NCBI GenBank assembly: GCA_022841325.1
Contig: JALHRS010000005.1
Location: forward strand, 1 to 64,000
Length of the DNA: 64,000 nt
Direction: 5' to 3'
DNA from: Lysobacterales bacterium
GTDB taxonomy: Bacteria; Pseudomonadota; Gammaproteobacteria; Xanthomonadales; SZUA-5
Positions 44,236 through 52,835 of the stretch are shown here, piece after piece (the stretch's first letter is position 1; each line of letters starts with the position of its first letter). Under the pieces are notes generated by a model, which saw only the letters and a program-made list of their open reading frames with translations, was not told the origin of the DNA and ran no database searches. Made by a program: the position numbers and the translations under genes.

Positions 44236-44949
44236 ATGGGCAGAGGCCCGAGTATCGAAGGACGCAAGAACGCCGAGGATGCCAAGCGCGCCAAGGTCTT
44301 CACCAAACTGATCCGCGAAATCACCGTGGCCGCCCGCGGCGGCGGCGATACCGCCACCAATCCGCGCCTGCGCATCGCCGTCGACAAGGCGCTGTCGGCG
44401 AACATGACCAAGGACACGGTCGAGCGCGCAATCAAGCGTGGCTCCGGCGCCGAGGGCGCCGACAACATGCAGGAAATCCGCTACGAGGGCTACGGTCCCG
44501 GTGGTGTGGCGCTGATCATCGACACCATGACCGACAATCTGGTCCGCACCGTGGCCGATGTCCGCCACGCGCTCAGCAAGCACGGTGGCAATCTCGGCAC
44601 CAGCGGCTCGGTGGCCTTCCAGTTCAAGCATCTGGGCGAAATCCGGGTCACCACCGCTGATGCGGCCGCCGAAGAACGCCTGATGGAGCTGGCGCTGGAC
44701 GCCGGCGCTGATGACGTGCAGAGCGCCGATGGCGAAAGTCTGGTGCTGTGTGACTACGCCAGTTTCGAAGCCGTCAAGAAGGCGCTCACCGAAGCCGGCC
44801 TGGACGTACTCAGCGCCGATGTGGTGATGCGCCCAGACAACCGTGTTGCGATCGCCGACGAGGAGGCACGCGAGACCCTGCTCGATCTCATCGACTGGCT
44901 GGAAGGCCTGGACGATGTGCAGGAGGTCTATCACAACGCCGCGCTGTGA
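44236..44949 (+). CDS. yebC: YebC/PmpR family transcription/translation factor
   Basis: A 237-residue member of the YebC/TACO1 family. It begins MGRGPSIEGRKNAEDAKRAK, followed by FTKLIREITVAARGGGD and NPRLRIAVDKALSANMTKD, all strongly conserved. Family members act as DNA-binding regulators or, as shown for TACO1-like proteins, help ribosomes at difficult sequences. In many bacteria yebC precedes ruvC; here it stands alone. AAGGACAAGG lies upstream of the ATG. Confidence 0.93.
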   Translation: MGRGPSIEGRKNAEDAKRAKVFTKLIREITVAARGGGDTATNPRLRIAVDKALSANMTKDTVERAIKRGSGAEGADNMQEIRYEGYGPGGVALIIDTMTDNLVRTVADVRHALSKHGGNLGTSGSVAFQFKHLGEIRVTTADAAAEERLMELALDAGADDVQSADGESLVLCDYASFEAVKKALTEAGLDVLSADVVMRPDNRVAIADEEARETLLDLIDWLEGLDDVQEVYHNAAL

Positions 44950-45009
44950 TTGCGCCCGCCATTTCCGGCTGAGTTCCCGCGCGGCAGGTCCGCGACGGCT
45001 GTTGATGCT

Positions 45010-45078
45010 GTAGGTCCAGACTCGTCTGGACGCTTTCGTTACCGAGAAGCAGAAGCGTCCAGACAAGTCTGGACCTAC
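45010..45078. repeat. inverted repeat, GTAGGTCCAGAC family, copy 2
   Basis: The same 69-base length and arms as at 33209-33277, with one base changed in the left arm (CTCGTC for CTTGTC) and an unrelated loop. It lies about 60 bases downstream of yebC. Confidence 0.85.
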
Positions 45079-45098
45079 CGTAGCCGCGGGTGTCTGAA

Positions 45099-45240
45099 GT
45101 AGGCCGGGTCCGCGCGCCCGCAGCATCAGACTGAGCCATTGGCCGGCCAGCGCGCGGCGCCCGGCGGGCTGCGTCGCGGCCGCCGGCGCGATGGGCCCGG
45201 TCGCTACGACCGCAGGGTCTGCACGCCGGAGCCGCGCTAC
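45099..45240. repeat. diverged inverted copy of the 148-bp unit
   Basis: Read on the minus strand it carries the same ordered words as the tandem array at 40546-40943: GTAGCGCGGCTCCGGCG, then GCGCCGGCGGCCGCGA, then GCCCGCCGGGCGCC, then GACCCGGCCTAC, with differing spacers. It is about 142 bases long. Confidence 0.75.
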
Positions 45241-45356
45241 TCCCTTTGTGCTGGCAGCTTGCCAGACGCTGGCGCTCGTCTTGCGCACGTTGACGCCCCA
45301 ACTCGCAGACTGCGCAGCGGCTAGACTCACCCCATCCGTCGAGCCCGGGGACGTCC

Positions 45357-47792
45357 ATGCTGCCATCGTCGCGTCTATTGCTATTGCTGCTGATCTGCTT
45401 GGCGCCGGCAGCTCTGGCCAAAGCGGCAGCTGATCCTTTGCGAAGCAGCGTCCTTGAATCCGGCTTTGTCGATGTCTATCGGGACGTCGACGGCGGCCGG
45501 GTTCTGATCGGCGTGCACGAACTCGACCAGCCCTTCCTGCTGATCACCTCCTTGCCGGGCGGCCTTGGATCCAACGATGTTGGCCTCGATCGTGGCCAGA
45601 GCGGCAAGCAGTACCTGGCCCGGTTCCGGCGGGTCGGAACGCGGCTGTTGCTGCTGGCCGACAATGCACGCCATGTGGCGCGCTCCGACAACGCCGCCGA
45701 GCGCGCGGCGGCCAGCGATGCCTTCGCCCCCGCGGTGTTGTGGGCCGGCGAGATCGTGCTTGACACAGCCAGCGACAGATCGCGCCGACGCGGCGCGGAC
45801 AAGGGCGCAGGCGGCGCGCTGATCGTCGATATCGGCAGCTTTCTCGCAAACGATCGCCACGGCATCGCAGCAGCATTGAAGGCCGCCGACCAGGGCGACT
45901 ATCAAGTTGATCCCGAGCGTAGTCTGGCGCTGCCCGAAGCCGCGCGCAGCTTCCCGGACAACGCCGAATTCGAAGCGCTGCTGACGTTCAAGGGCCCCGG
46001 CGAGGCCGAATTTGTCAAACAGGTGGCCGCTGATCCGCAGTCCATCAGCCTGCGCCAGCACATCAGTTTCGTCCGTCTGCCGCCACCCGGCTTCCAGCCA
46101 CGGCGCTATCACCCGGGTTCGGGCGGCCTCAGCACCGGCCAGATCGATTTCGCTCAGCCGCTGTCCAGTTCCATCGACGTGCGCTGGCAACCACGCTTTC
46201 GCATCGAGCAGGATGCCTCTGGCAAGGTACTGAAACCCATCGTTTTCCATCTTGATCGCGGCACCCCGGAGCCGGTGCGCTCGGCGCTGCTGGAAGGCGC
46301 CAACTGGTGGGCCAGCGGCTTCGACCAGGCCGGTCTGACGGGCGCCTTTCGGGTGGAAATGTTGCCGGAAGGCGCCGACCCGATGGATATCCGCTACAAC
46401 ATCATCACCTGGACCCACCGCGCCAGCCGCGGCTGGTCCTACGGCTACGGGCTCAGCGATCCGCGCACTGGCGAGATCATCAAGGGCATGGTCAATCTGG
46501 GGTCCCTGCGCGTGCGTCAGGATCTGCTGATCGCCGAATCCCTGCTCGCGCCCTACGACAAGCCCGATGCCGAGGCCCGCGCCGAGGCCGCCACGGCGAT
46601 GGCCCTGGCGCGATTGCGGCAACTGGCGGCGCATGAGGTCGGACACGCACTCGGCTTTGGCCACAACTTTGCCGCCAGTCGCCAGGGCAACGGGTCGGTC
46701 ATGGACTATCCGCATCCGCAGATCACGCTGGGGGCGGACGGCAACCCCAATCTCGATCAGGCCTATGGCATTGGCATCGGCCCCTGGGATGTCTTCCTGG
46801 TCCGTCACGCTTACGGCGTATACACCGACGAGGCCAGCGCACTGGCCCGACTGCGCAGCGACATCCGCGCTGCCGGATACGAATATGTGGGTGACGCCGA
46901 TGCCCGCGCACCGGGCGATGCGCACCCCGCCGGCGCGCTGTGGGATCTGCGGGGCACCGACACCCTCACCGGTTTCGACCAGCTGCTGGCGGTGCGCGAT
47001 CAGGCGCTGCGGAATTTCAGCATCGGCGTGTTGCCGCCCGATCGCCAGAGCGGAGAGCTGGAAGCCCGCCTGGTGCCGGTGTACCTGCTGCATCGCTATC
47101 AGACCGAGGCAGTCGCGCGTCTGTTGGGCGGCTTCAGCCATGAGTCGGGATTGGCGGGTGATGCTAGGGCTGGCTCCCGAACGGTCAGCGCGCAGGCGCA
47201 GCTGGCGGCGCGCGAGCGCCTGCTCGCCACACTACGCCCGGAATTTCTGGCGCTGCCGCCCACGCTGCTGGACCTGTTGACGCCGCCAGCGCTGGAATAC
47301 ACCCGCGATCGCGAATACTTCAGCACGCGCGCCACCCCGCTGTTCGATCCGCTGGCGGCCGCCGACGCCGCCGCCACGCTGACCCTGCAGTTCCTGCTGG
47401 CGCCGCCGCGATTGCAGCGCCTGGCGCTGCAGCACGCGCGCGACAGCGCCTATCCGGGTGCCAGCGACACCATCGATGCACTCCTGGCTGCCACCTGGCG
47501 TACAGCGCTGGCCGATGATCCACGGCTGGCACAGATACAGCGCAGTACCCGTTGGCTGGTGCTGGACGCCCTGATGGCGTTGCTGGATGCAGGCGAACTG
47601 CATCCTCTGCTTGATACTGAGCTACGATCGCAGCTGCAGGGCTTCGCCAGCTGGACCGAGGTACAGGTGCGATCGGCTTCCGCGAACGCGGATCTGGGCA
47701 TCGCCGCCGACCGGGTGCGACGCTATCTGGCGAATCCAGCCTCGGTGAAGCTGCGACCCTTGCCCCTCGTGCCACCCGGCGCGCCGATCTGA
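45357..47792 (+). CDS. exported zinc-dependent metalloprotease (DUF5117/DUF4953 type)
   Basis: An 811-residue protein with a signal peptide (residues 1-21, Leu-rich, ending AALAKA). The N-terminal half (about 30-250) is the DUF5117-like domain. The catalytic zinc motif HEVGHALGFGH is at 426-436 (HExxHxxxxxH), followed by SVMDYPHP, where the Met is typical of the met-turn of metzincins. The C-terminal half (about 560-811) is helical. Probably periplasmic or surface protease; substrate unknown. The TfoX-like gene follows after 16 bases. Confidence 0.88.
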   Translation: MLPSSRLLLLLLICLAPAALAKAAADPLRSSVLESGFVDVYRDVDGGRVLIGVHELDQPFLLITSLPGGLGSNDVGLDRGQSGKQYLARFRRVGTRLLLLADNARHVARSDNAAERAAASDAFAPAVLWAGEIVLDTASDRSRRRGADKGAGGALIVDIGSFLANDRHGIAAALKAADQGDYQVDPERSLALPEAARSFPDNAEFEALLTFKGPGEAEFVKQVAADPQSISLRQHISFVRLPPPGFQPRRYHPGSGGLSTGQIDFAQPLSSSIDVRWQPRFRIEQDASGKVLKPIVFHLDRGTPEPVRSALLEGANWWASGFDQAGLTGAFRVEMLPEGADPMDIRYNIITWTHRASRGWSYGYGLSDPRTGEIIKGMVNLGSLRVRQDLLIAESLLAPYDKPDAEARAEAATAMALARLRQLAAHEVGHALGFGHNFAASRQGNGSVMDYPHPQITLGADGNPNLDQAYGIGIGPWDVFLVRHAYGVYTDEASALARLRSDIRAAGYEYVGDADARAPGDAHPAGALWDLRGTDTLTGFDQLLAVRDQALRNFSIGVLPPDRQSGELEARLVPVYLLHRYQTEAVARLLGGFSHESGLAGDARAGSRTVSAQAQLAARERLLATLRPEFLALPPTLLDLLTPPALEYTRDREYFSTRATPLFDPLAAADAAATLTLQFLLAPPRLQRLALQHARDSAYPGASDTIDALLAATWRTALADDPRLAQIQRSTRWLVLDALMALLDAGELHPLLDTELRSQLQGFASWTEVQVRSASANADLGIAADRVRRYLANPASVKLRPLPLVPPGAPI

Positions 47793-47808
47793 AACAGGAG
47801 GCCAGAGC

Positions 47809-48165
47809 ATGCTTGCGCATTTCCAGGAGCTGTTGGCACCCCTGGGCCATATCCGCACACGGGCGATGTTCGGCGGCCACGGCATCTACTGCGACGAAGT
47901 CTTCATGGCCATCGTGGTCGGGGATCAGCTGTACCTCAAGGTCGATGCCCTGACCCAGCCGCGCTTCGAACAGGCCGGCAGTCAGCCTTTCATCTATCAG
48001 AGCAAGGGCAAGAGCGCCGCCATGAGCTATTGGTCAGTGCCCGAAGATGCTCTGGAATCGCCGCAATTGATGCAGCCCTGGGCCGAACTGGCGCTGCAGG
48101 CCGCGCAACGCAAGCAGAGCAAGATCGGTCCACCGCGCGGCAAGACCCGCGCCCGGCCACGCTGA
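47809..48165 (+). CDS. TfoX/Sxy N-terminal-domain protein
   Basis: A 118-residue single-domain protein with the TfoX_N features RAMFGGHGIYCDEVFMAIVVGD and LYLKVD, and a Lys/Arg-rich C-terminal tail (about 98-118). Full-length TfoX/Sxy drives competence gene expression with CRP; the C-terminal TfoX domain is missing here, so a competence role cannot be assumed. An AGGAGG ribosome-binding site is well placed. It likely shares a transcript with the metalloprotease. Confidence 0.85.
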   Translation: MLAHFQELLAPLGHIRTRAMFGGHGIYCDEVFMAIVVGDQLYLKVDALTQPRFEQAGSQPFIYQSKGKSAAMSYWSVPEDALESPQLMQPWAELALQAAQRKQSKIGPPRGKTRARPR

Positions 48166-48210
48166 TTCAAGCCTGCTCTTCCCTACCCTTCATCATCGCA
48201 AACCGCATCC

Positions 48211-48747
48211 ATGGCCAACCCACTCCAGGACCAGCTGCTCAAGGCCGGTCTGATCAAGAAACAGAAGCTAGACGCCGCCGTGCGCCAACAGAACCGGCAG
48301 AAGGACGGCAAGGCGCCACCGCCACCGCCCTCTGAGCAGGTCAATGCTCAGAAGCTGCTGGCCGAACGCGCCGAACGCGATCGCGCCCTGGCGGCCGAAC
48401 GCAATGCCCAGGCCCGCGCCCGCGAGCTGCAGGCGCAGATCCGGCAGATCATCGAAACCCACCGGCTCAAGCGCGAGGGCGAGCTGGCCTACCGTTTCGA
48501 ACACGAAGGCAAGATCAAATCGCTGCTGATCGACGACGCCCAGCGCAAACAGCTGGCCAAGGGCAGCCTGGTGATCGTCGCCTTCGACCAGGGCTACGAA
48601 CTGCTGCCGCGTGCCGCCGCCATCATGATCAGCGAACGCGGCGGCACCCTGGCGGTGGATCATGCCGGCACGCCTCAGAAGAGCGATTCAAGCCCGGACG
48701 ACGATTACTACAGCCAGTTCGTGGTGCCTGATGATCTGATGTGGTGA
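48211..48747 (+). CDS. DUF2058 family protein (YaiL-like)
   Basis: A 178-residue cytoplasmic protein, highly charged and probably coiled coil around residues 40-85 (KLLAERAERDRALAAERNAQ). It begins MANPLQDQLLKAGLIKKQK and ends with an acidic tail, YYSQFVVPDDLMW, features of the DUF2058 family annotated as nucleoprotein/polynucleotide-associated enzyme. Role unknown. Confidence 0.88.
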   Translation: MANPLQDQLLKAGLIKKQKLDAAVRQQNRQKDGKAPPPPPSEQVNAQKLLAERAERDRALAAERNAQARARELQAQIRQIIETHRLKREGELAYRFEHEGKIKSLLIDDAQRKQLAKGSLVIVAFDQGYELLPRAAAIMISERGGTLAVDHAGTPQKSDSSPDDDYYSQFVVPDDLMW

Positions 48748-48771
48748 GAGCGGCGCGATACTGCCAACGGG

Positions 48772-48911
48772 CCATGAACCCGCCGTCGTAGGTCATGTTG
48801 TCCGCGTCAGCGGACTACGTGACATCGAGTTGCGTCACGTAGCTCGCTACGCGAGCAACGTGACCTACAACAGCAAATCAACAACTTGCGATATGGGTTC
48901 ATGGAGAGCCC
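48772..48911. repeat. composite repeat A: outer CCATGAACCC arms, inner GTAGGTCA palindrome
   Basis: The left outer arm CCATGAACCC (48772-48781) is matched in inverse by GGGTTCATGG in the right flank (48879-48911). Inside lies an imperfect palindrome (48788-48868) with arms starting GTAGGTCA and ending TGACCTAC. The right flank is shared with composite repeat B (51947-51979) at 31 of 33 bases, but the inner palindrome is different there. Confidence 0.82.
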
Positions 48912-48960
48912 CCTGTATCGGCCCGAAACCACCCGCGAGCCATGAACTCGCCTGCCGCGC

Positions 48961-49062
48961 GTAGGCCGAGCGTGCCGCGCGTTTGTCGAGGGTGCCGCGC
49001 AGCGGCTCCCCGGCGCTTTTCGCATCACTTCCCGGAGAGCGCTGCGCGCACTTCCGGGCTAC
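48961..49062. repeat. dispersed inverted repeat, GTAGCCCGAAG family, copy 3 (inverted)
   Basis: Read on the minus strand this matches the units at 25850-25930 and 54753-54833. It is longer (102 bases) because a roughly 20-base segment containing GTGCCGCGC is duplicated near its left end. It follows a third partial copy of the CCATGAAC outer arm. Confidence 0.75.
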
Positions 49063-49213
49063 GCAAGGCGGGTCTGTGGACGGTGTCGCGCTCCCCGGTG
49101 CCAGGAGATCAAGAGCGGCCGCGCAGGCGCGCGTCCCTCCGCAAAGCCGCTCCTGCGCCTGTCCATGGGGCCAACAGGCGTGCCGCGAGGACCCCGCCGT
49201 CCCGCCGCCGCTG

Positions 49214-49540
49214 CTACAGCCCCCAAACCACGGGCTTGTCTGCCTCCAGCGCGCGCTTGAGCATCTCGACCAGCGGAAATGCACGTTGCGACAGGCCGAC
49301 CTGATTGGCGTTCACATCTTGAGCTTCGTCGTCGTCATCCCTGCTGTCGGACTCTTCATCCGCACGCTGATGCCGATCGCGCTCCCCGGCCGCTGTCAAT
49401 GCAGCAATGGCCGCCGGCATTTCCGCCGGGGTGATCACGCCGCGCTCACCCAGTTCCTTGCCGATCGCCTGGAGCAACATCTCGGCATGAGGCTGCAACA
49501 TCCGCACATCACCGGTGGCACTGCAACTGAATTTGATCAT
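49214..49540 (-). CDS. DUF1840 family protein
   Basis: A 108-residue protein with the DUF1840 pattern: an opening MIKFSCSATGDVRML, GERGVITPAEMPAAIAAL, and the ending QRAFPLVEMLKRALEADKPV. Between these (about residues 53-75) is an acidic, low-complexity insert rich in Asp, Glu and Ser. Function unknown. It is divergent to none and lies 40 bases before the end of the PH-domain gene. Confidence 0.82.
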   Translation of the reverse strand: MIKFSCSATGDVRMLQPHAEMLLQAIGKELGERGVITPAEMPAAIAALTAAGERDRHQRADEESDSRDDDDEAQDVNANQVGLSQRAFPLVEMLKRALEADKPVVWGL

Positions 49541-49580
49541 GCTGGCTCTCCTGCTGCCTGAATCCTAAAGTATGGCGCAA

Positions 49581-51122
49581 TCAGCTCCGCCCATGCCCAC
49601 CACCACCGATCATCGCCCGCAATTCCCTTGCCAGCGCCTGCGCCTCGGTTACATCCAGATAGCGGATCTCGCAGTGTTCGCCCGGACCGGCACTGCGCAG
49701 GTCCAGCAACAGTCTGGAAGTCCCATGTCGGCGATCCCCGGGGGAGCGCCTGAGCTCTACCGACTCAATCCGGTCCACCGGTACCAGCCATTCGTCCCGG
49801 TCGATGATCCCCGACCTGAAGGCCAGAAATCTGCCGTCAAATGCATAGGCCGAATAACGCTGGTAGCTACGCGCAGTCATGTGCGCCGCCACCCACACCA
49901 CAGGCACCAACAGCAACGACCAGGCGCCGAACTTGAGCGCCACCGGTATCAACAGGAACAGCCACAGCAGTTCCAGCCTGAATATCCGCAAGCGGCAGCT
50001 GGGATGCAGCGGTTGCCAGTTCAGACCGGCCCGCTCGCAGCCGGGAAACACTGCCTGTACCAGGTCATTCACCCGATCCAGCGCCAGTACCGGCGCCACC
50101 CAGACCAATGCGCTGTGCTCACTCTGCGACTCGCGCTGACCGGCAACACCGACCTTGATGGCAACGCGGTTCATCAACCGATGACCCAGCCCATCAGCAA
50201 TCAACAGCTTGCTGACGCGATCGCGGGTGGCGCTGGCATGCACCCGAGTCAGAGCCCCATAGTCGCTGCGCAGCTTGTCGCCTTCCAGACTGAGGCGGAA
50301 ATTCCAGTAGATCAGCAACCACCAGCTCACCGAGAGCAGGCGCATCAGCACAAATGCGATGGCCATGATGAAGACTGCGAGCGCAGCCCAGAACAGCAGA
50401 CCGTGCTCCAGGCCGATGCCCTGCGCCAGAGCCCGCGGCCGCGCCGTGATCCAGTCCCAGAACGGCAGCACGTCATCCAGCTGCGAGGCCAGCGCAAAGG
50501 CTGCGGCGATCGCCAGGAACCCACGATTGGAGATCAGCCCGGCCCGCAGCAATTCGCCCGCGTCCAGCTTCAGCAAGGTCTGCGCGTGCTCACGGTCGCC
50601 CGCCGTCTCGACCTCGATGCCGGTCCCGACCCCGACACGGCGTTCACCCAGCGCCGACTGCAGGGCGAGGGCGTCGCGCCGCGACAGCACCCGCATGGCC
50701 GCCTCGACCTCTTCGCCGCCGCCTGATTCGATGGCCACTTCGGCCACGCCCAGCATCCGATGCGCCGGGCCGCGGGTGACGGTCAGGTTCTCGATCCGTG
50801 TCCATGGAATGCGCCGCACCGTCTTCTGCAGCCAGCCGCTGCGCAACACCAACTGCGCATCGGTGATCCAGTAGCGGAAGAACCAGACCTTGGCGATGCT
50901 GGAAACCAGTACAAAACCGGCGGCCATGGCCATGCCGAACAGCGCGTAGCTGCCAAAGCGATCGCTGAAACTGCCGAGCAAGAGCGGGAACACCCAGCCG
51001 GCCATGCCGCGCAGTTCGGAAAACAGCTCGAACAGTACCGACCACGGGTGCAATCGCTTCCCGGGTCCTTCCGGCAAACCTCCGGCCACCGCTTCCTGCC
51101 GCTCCAGCTCAGCCGTCTTCAT
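49581..51122 (-). CDS. bacterial PH-domain membrane protein (YdbT-like)
   Basis: A 513-residue inner-membrane protein with several helix pairs (about 35-75, 190-215, 240-275, 375-415) separating three bacterial PH (bPH2) domains. Motifs include WFFRYWITDAQLVLRSGWLQ with RRIPWTRIENLTV and, in the last domain, YSAYAFDGRFLAFRSGIIDR. The family function is unresolved. Its ATG overlaps the stop of the smaller PH-domain gene (ATGA), and the two genes are the usual YdbS-YdbT pair. Confidence 0.86.
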   Translation of the reverse strand: MKTAELERQEAVAGGLPEGPGKRLHPWSVLFELFSELRGMAGWVFPLLLGSFSDRFGSYALFGMAMAAGFVLVSSIAKVWFFRYWITDAQLVLRSGWLQKTVRRIPWTRIENLTVTRGPAHRMLGVAEVAIESGGGEEVEAAMRVLSRRDALALQSALGERRVGVGTGIEVETAGDREHAQTLLKLDAGELLRAGLISNRGFLAIAAAFALASQLDDVLPFWDWITARPRALAQGIGLEHGLLFWAALAVFIMAIAFVLMRLLSVSWWLLIYWNFRLSLEGDKLRSDYGALTRVHASATRDRVSKLLIADGLGHRLMNRVAIKVGVAGQRESQSEHSALVWVAPVLALDRVNDLVQAVFPGCERAGLNWQPLHPSCRLRIFRLELLWLFLLIPVALKFGAWSLLLVPVVWVAAHMTARSYQRYSAYAFDGRFLAFRSGIIDRDEWLVPVDRIESVELRRSPGDRRHGTSRLLLDLRSAGPGEHCEIRYLDVTEAQALARELRAMIGGGGHGRS

Positions 51123-51610
51123 GCCGAAGTGGGCGCCGCTCCGGGCACGCCATCCGGCTTGCGCGCGTCCAGCAGGGAGTCACGCAGCCGCAGCGCCAGC
51201 TCTGCCGAAAGGCCCGAGACCTGCACCTGCGGCACATGCGCGCCGGCGGTGTAGAAGGACAACTGAGCCAGCCCGTAGCGCCGGGCGATGGGACCGACGG
51301 TGACATCCACGTGCTGGATCTTGTCCCGAGGCACGAAGATCTCCGACTGCCACCAGATTCCATGGCGCAGAAAGAAGCCGTCGTCATTCAGGGCATAGCG
51401 CAGATGCTGGTAGCGGCGGCGCACCACAGACCCGATCAGCCCGACCAGGCCCACGGCCACAGTCACTGCGGCAGCGATAGCCCATGCGGGTGACCAGGCG
51501 GACAGCAGCACACCGAGGCCAATCGGCAGCGGCGCCGAGGCCAGTCGCGCCTGCCAGGTCCACAGCTTGGCTGCGCGTTCATCCACAGTCTGGAAATCAA
51601 TCGGCGTCAT
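51119..51610 (-). CDS. bacterial PH-domain membrane protein (YdbS-like)
   Basis: A 163-residue protein with two membrane helices (about 28-65) followed by one bPH2 domain containing RYALNDDGFFLRHGIWWQS, VPRDKIQHVDVTVGPI and YGLAQLSFYTAGAHVP. It pairs with the larger YdbT-like protein through a 4-base gene overlap. The ATG at 51610 is preferred; a TTG six codons upstream is possible. Confidence 0.85.
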   Translation of the reverse strand: MTPIDFQTVDERAAKLWTWQARLASAPLPIGLGVLLSAWSPAWAIAAAVTVAVGLVGLIGSVVRRRYQHLRYALNDDGFFLRHGIWWQSEIFVPRDKIQHVDVTVGPIARRYGLAQLSFYTAGAHVPQVQVSGLSAELALRLRDSLLDARKPDGVPGAAPTSA

Positions 51611-52115
51611 GGAGCCACTCTTCCTCAATCGTCACCCATGATGCAGTCCCAGAAGTCACCATCTGAGCATCGAAACCTCTGATGCCGTTCATCGTCGGCG
51701 CGCGGCTCATGTCCGGGCCTTACTTCATCCGTCTCTGAACTCCGAACTCTTGAACATCCCGTCCCGGAGCCGGATCAAACACGGACGCCAGCATCATTGC
51801 GAGCTACCTGTTCCGTCCCGAAACTGCCCACAGGCCATGAACCCCCGGCGTCATTGCGACCCCGGACTTGATCCGGGGGAAGCAATCCAGGGGCGTGCGG
51901 CGCTCCCCTGGATTGCTTCGTCGCTGCGCTCCTCGCAATGACGCGTCAACAACTTACGATATGGGTTCATGGAAAGCCCACCAGACCGGCAAGCCCCTCC
52001 ATCCAAACTCCAGGTTCGCGCGATAGCCTAGACTCGCACCTCTGGGTTAGTTTCTGCTTCAGGCGGCAGTGGCGACAACACCTGCAAGGCCGGCCACACC
52101 AAAGGACATCGTGAC
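51611..52115. other. gene-free region with composite repeat B
   Basis: These 505 bases separate the divergent PH-domain pair from trpG. They hold composite repeat B (51835-51979). The last 100 bases should carry the trpG promoter; TAGACT at about 52028 is a possible -10 box but no good -35 partner is visible. No coding sequence is evident. Confidence 0.65.
51835..51979. repeat. composite repeat B: outer CCATGAACCC arms, inner CATTGCGA palindrome
   Basis: Outer arms CCATGAACCC (51835-51844) and GGGTTCATGG (within 51947-51979) are shared with composite repeat A, including a 33-base right flank with two mismatches. The inner element (51848-51944) is a full CATTGCGA-family palindrome whose arms GTCATTGCGA and TCGCAATGAC pair, with a nested CCAGGGG/CCCCTGG stem. 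Confidence 0.85.
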
Positions 52116-52712
52116 ATGCTGCTGATGATCGACAACTACGACAGCTTCACCTACAACCTCGTGCAGTACCTGTCCGAGCTGGGTGAGGATGTCCGGGTGT
52201 TTCGCAACGATGCGCTGACGGTGGCGGACATTTCCGCGCTGGCGCCGCACCGGATCGTGATCTCGCCGGGGCCATGCACGCCCAACGAGGCCGGGGTCTC
52301 GCTGGATGTGATCCGCGAATTTGGCGGGCGCATTCCCATTCTGGGCGTGTGCCTCGGTCATCAGAGCATCGGCCAGGCCTTTGGCGGCGAAGTGGTCCGG
52401 GCCCGACGGGTGATGCACGGCAAGACCTCGATGATCCGTCATGGCGGCGCGGGCGTTTTCGCCGGCCTGCCCGATCCCTTCGAGGCCACCCGCTACCATT
52501 CGTTGATCGTCCGGCGTGAAACCCTGCCGCCAGCGCTGGAAATGACTGCCTGGACCGAGAACGAGGACGGCAGCATCGACGAGATCATGGGCCTGCGGCA
52601 CCGCGAACTCGCCATCGAAGGCGTGCAGTTCCATCCGGAATCGATACTGACGCGCGTCGGCAAGCAGCTACTGGGCAATTTCATCCTCCAGTCGCAGCGC
52701 AAGGCCGCCTGA
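52116..52712 (+). CDS. trpG: anthranilate/aminodeoxychorismate synthase glutamine amidotransferase
   Basis: TrpG releases ammonia from glutamine for anthranilate (and often p-aminobenzoate) synthesis with TrpE or PabB. The 198-residue class I amidotransferase shows [15 protein letters not shown], the nucleophile C79 in GVCLGHQ, and the His/Glu pair H173 and E175 in [12 protein letters not shown]. It heads the trpG-trpD-trpC run; trpE is not adjacent. Confidence 0.95.
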   Translation: MLLMIDNYDSFTYNLVQYLSELGEDVRVFRNDALTVADISALAPHRIVISPGPCTPNEAGVSLDVIREFGGRIPILGVCLGHQSIGQAFGGEVVRARRVMHGKTSMIRHGGAGVFAGLPDPFEATRYHSLIVRRETLPPALEMTAWTENEDGSIDEIMGLRHRELAIEGVQFHPESILTRVGKQLLGNFILQSQRKAA

Positions 52713-52835
52713 AGCGGCCACTTCGGCATAGACCCCTTTACCCCGGCACCGTCGAGAACCTAGATTCCACCGGTACGAGCGCGCAGGTTCGCCACACCCC
52801 GGCGCCCTGCGCTGCCCCCATTGTCTGGAGCCCCC

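Larger units (their letters stand above)
44950..45356. other. gene-free region with two repeat families
   Basis: These 407 bases contain the second copy of the GTAGGTCCAGAC inverted repeat (45010-45078) and a diverged inverted copy of the 148-bp unit (45099-45240). Downstream lies the leader of the metalloprotease gene. Open frames are not protein-like. Confidence 0.65.
48748..49213. other. gene-free repeat-rich region
   Basis: These 466 bases between convergent genes hold a composite repeat (48772-48911), a partial third outer arm (about 48920-48949), an inverted GTAGCCC-type repeat (48961-49062) and GC-rich sequence without recognisable content (49063-49213). No coding frame here resembles a known protein. 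Confidence 0.7.

Noticed and set aside
45290-45327. Sigma-70 promoter TTGACG...TAGACT before the metalloprotease
   Set aside because: The boxes are separated by 26 bases, too far for a normal promoter.
44176-45366. 396-codon minus-strand open frame over yebC and repeats
   Set aside because: Opposite to yebC and then through two repeat elements; no protein features.
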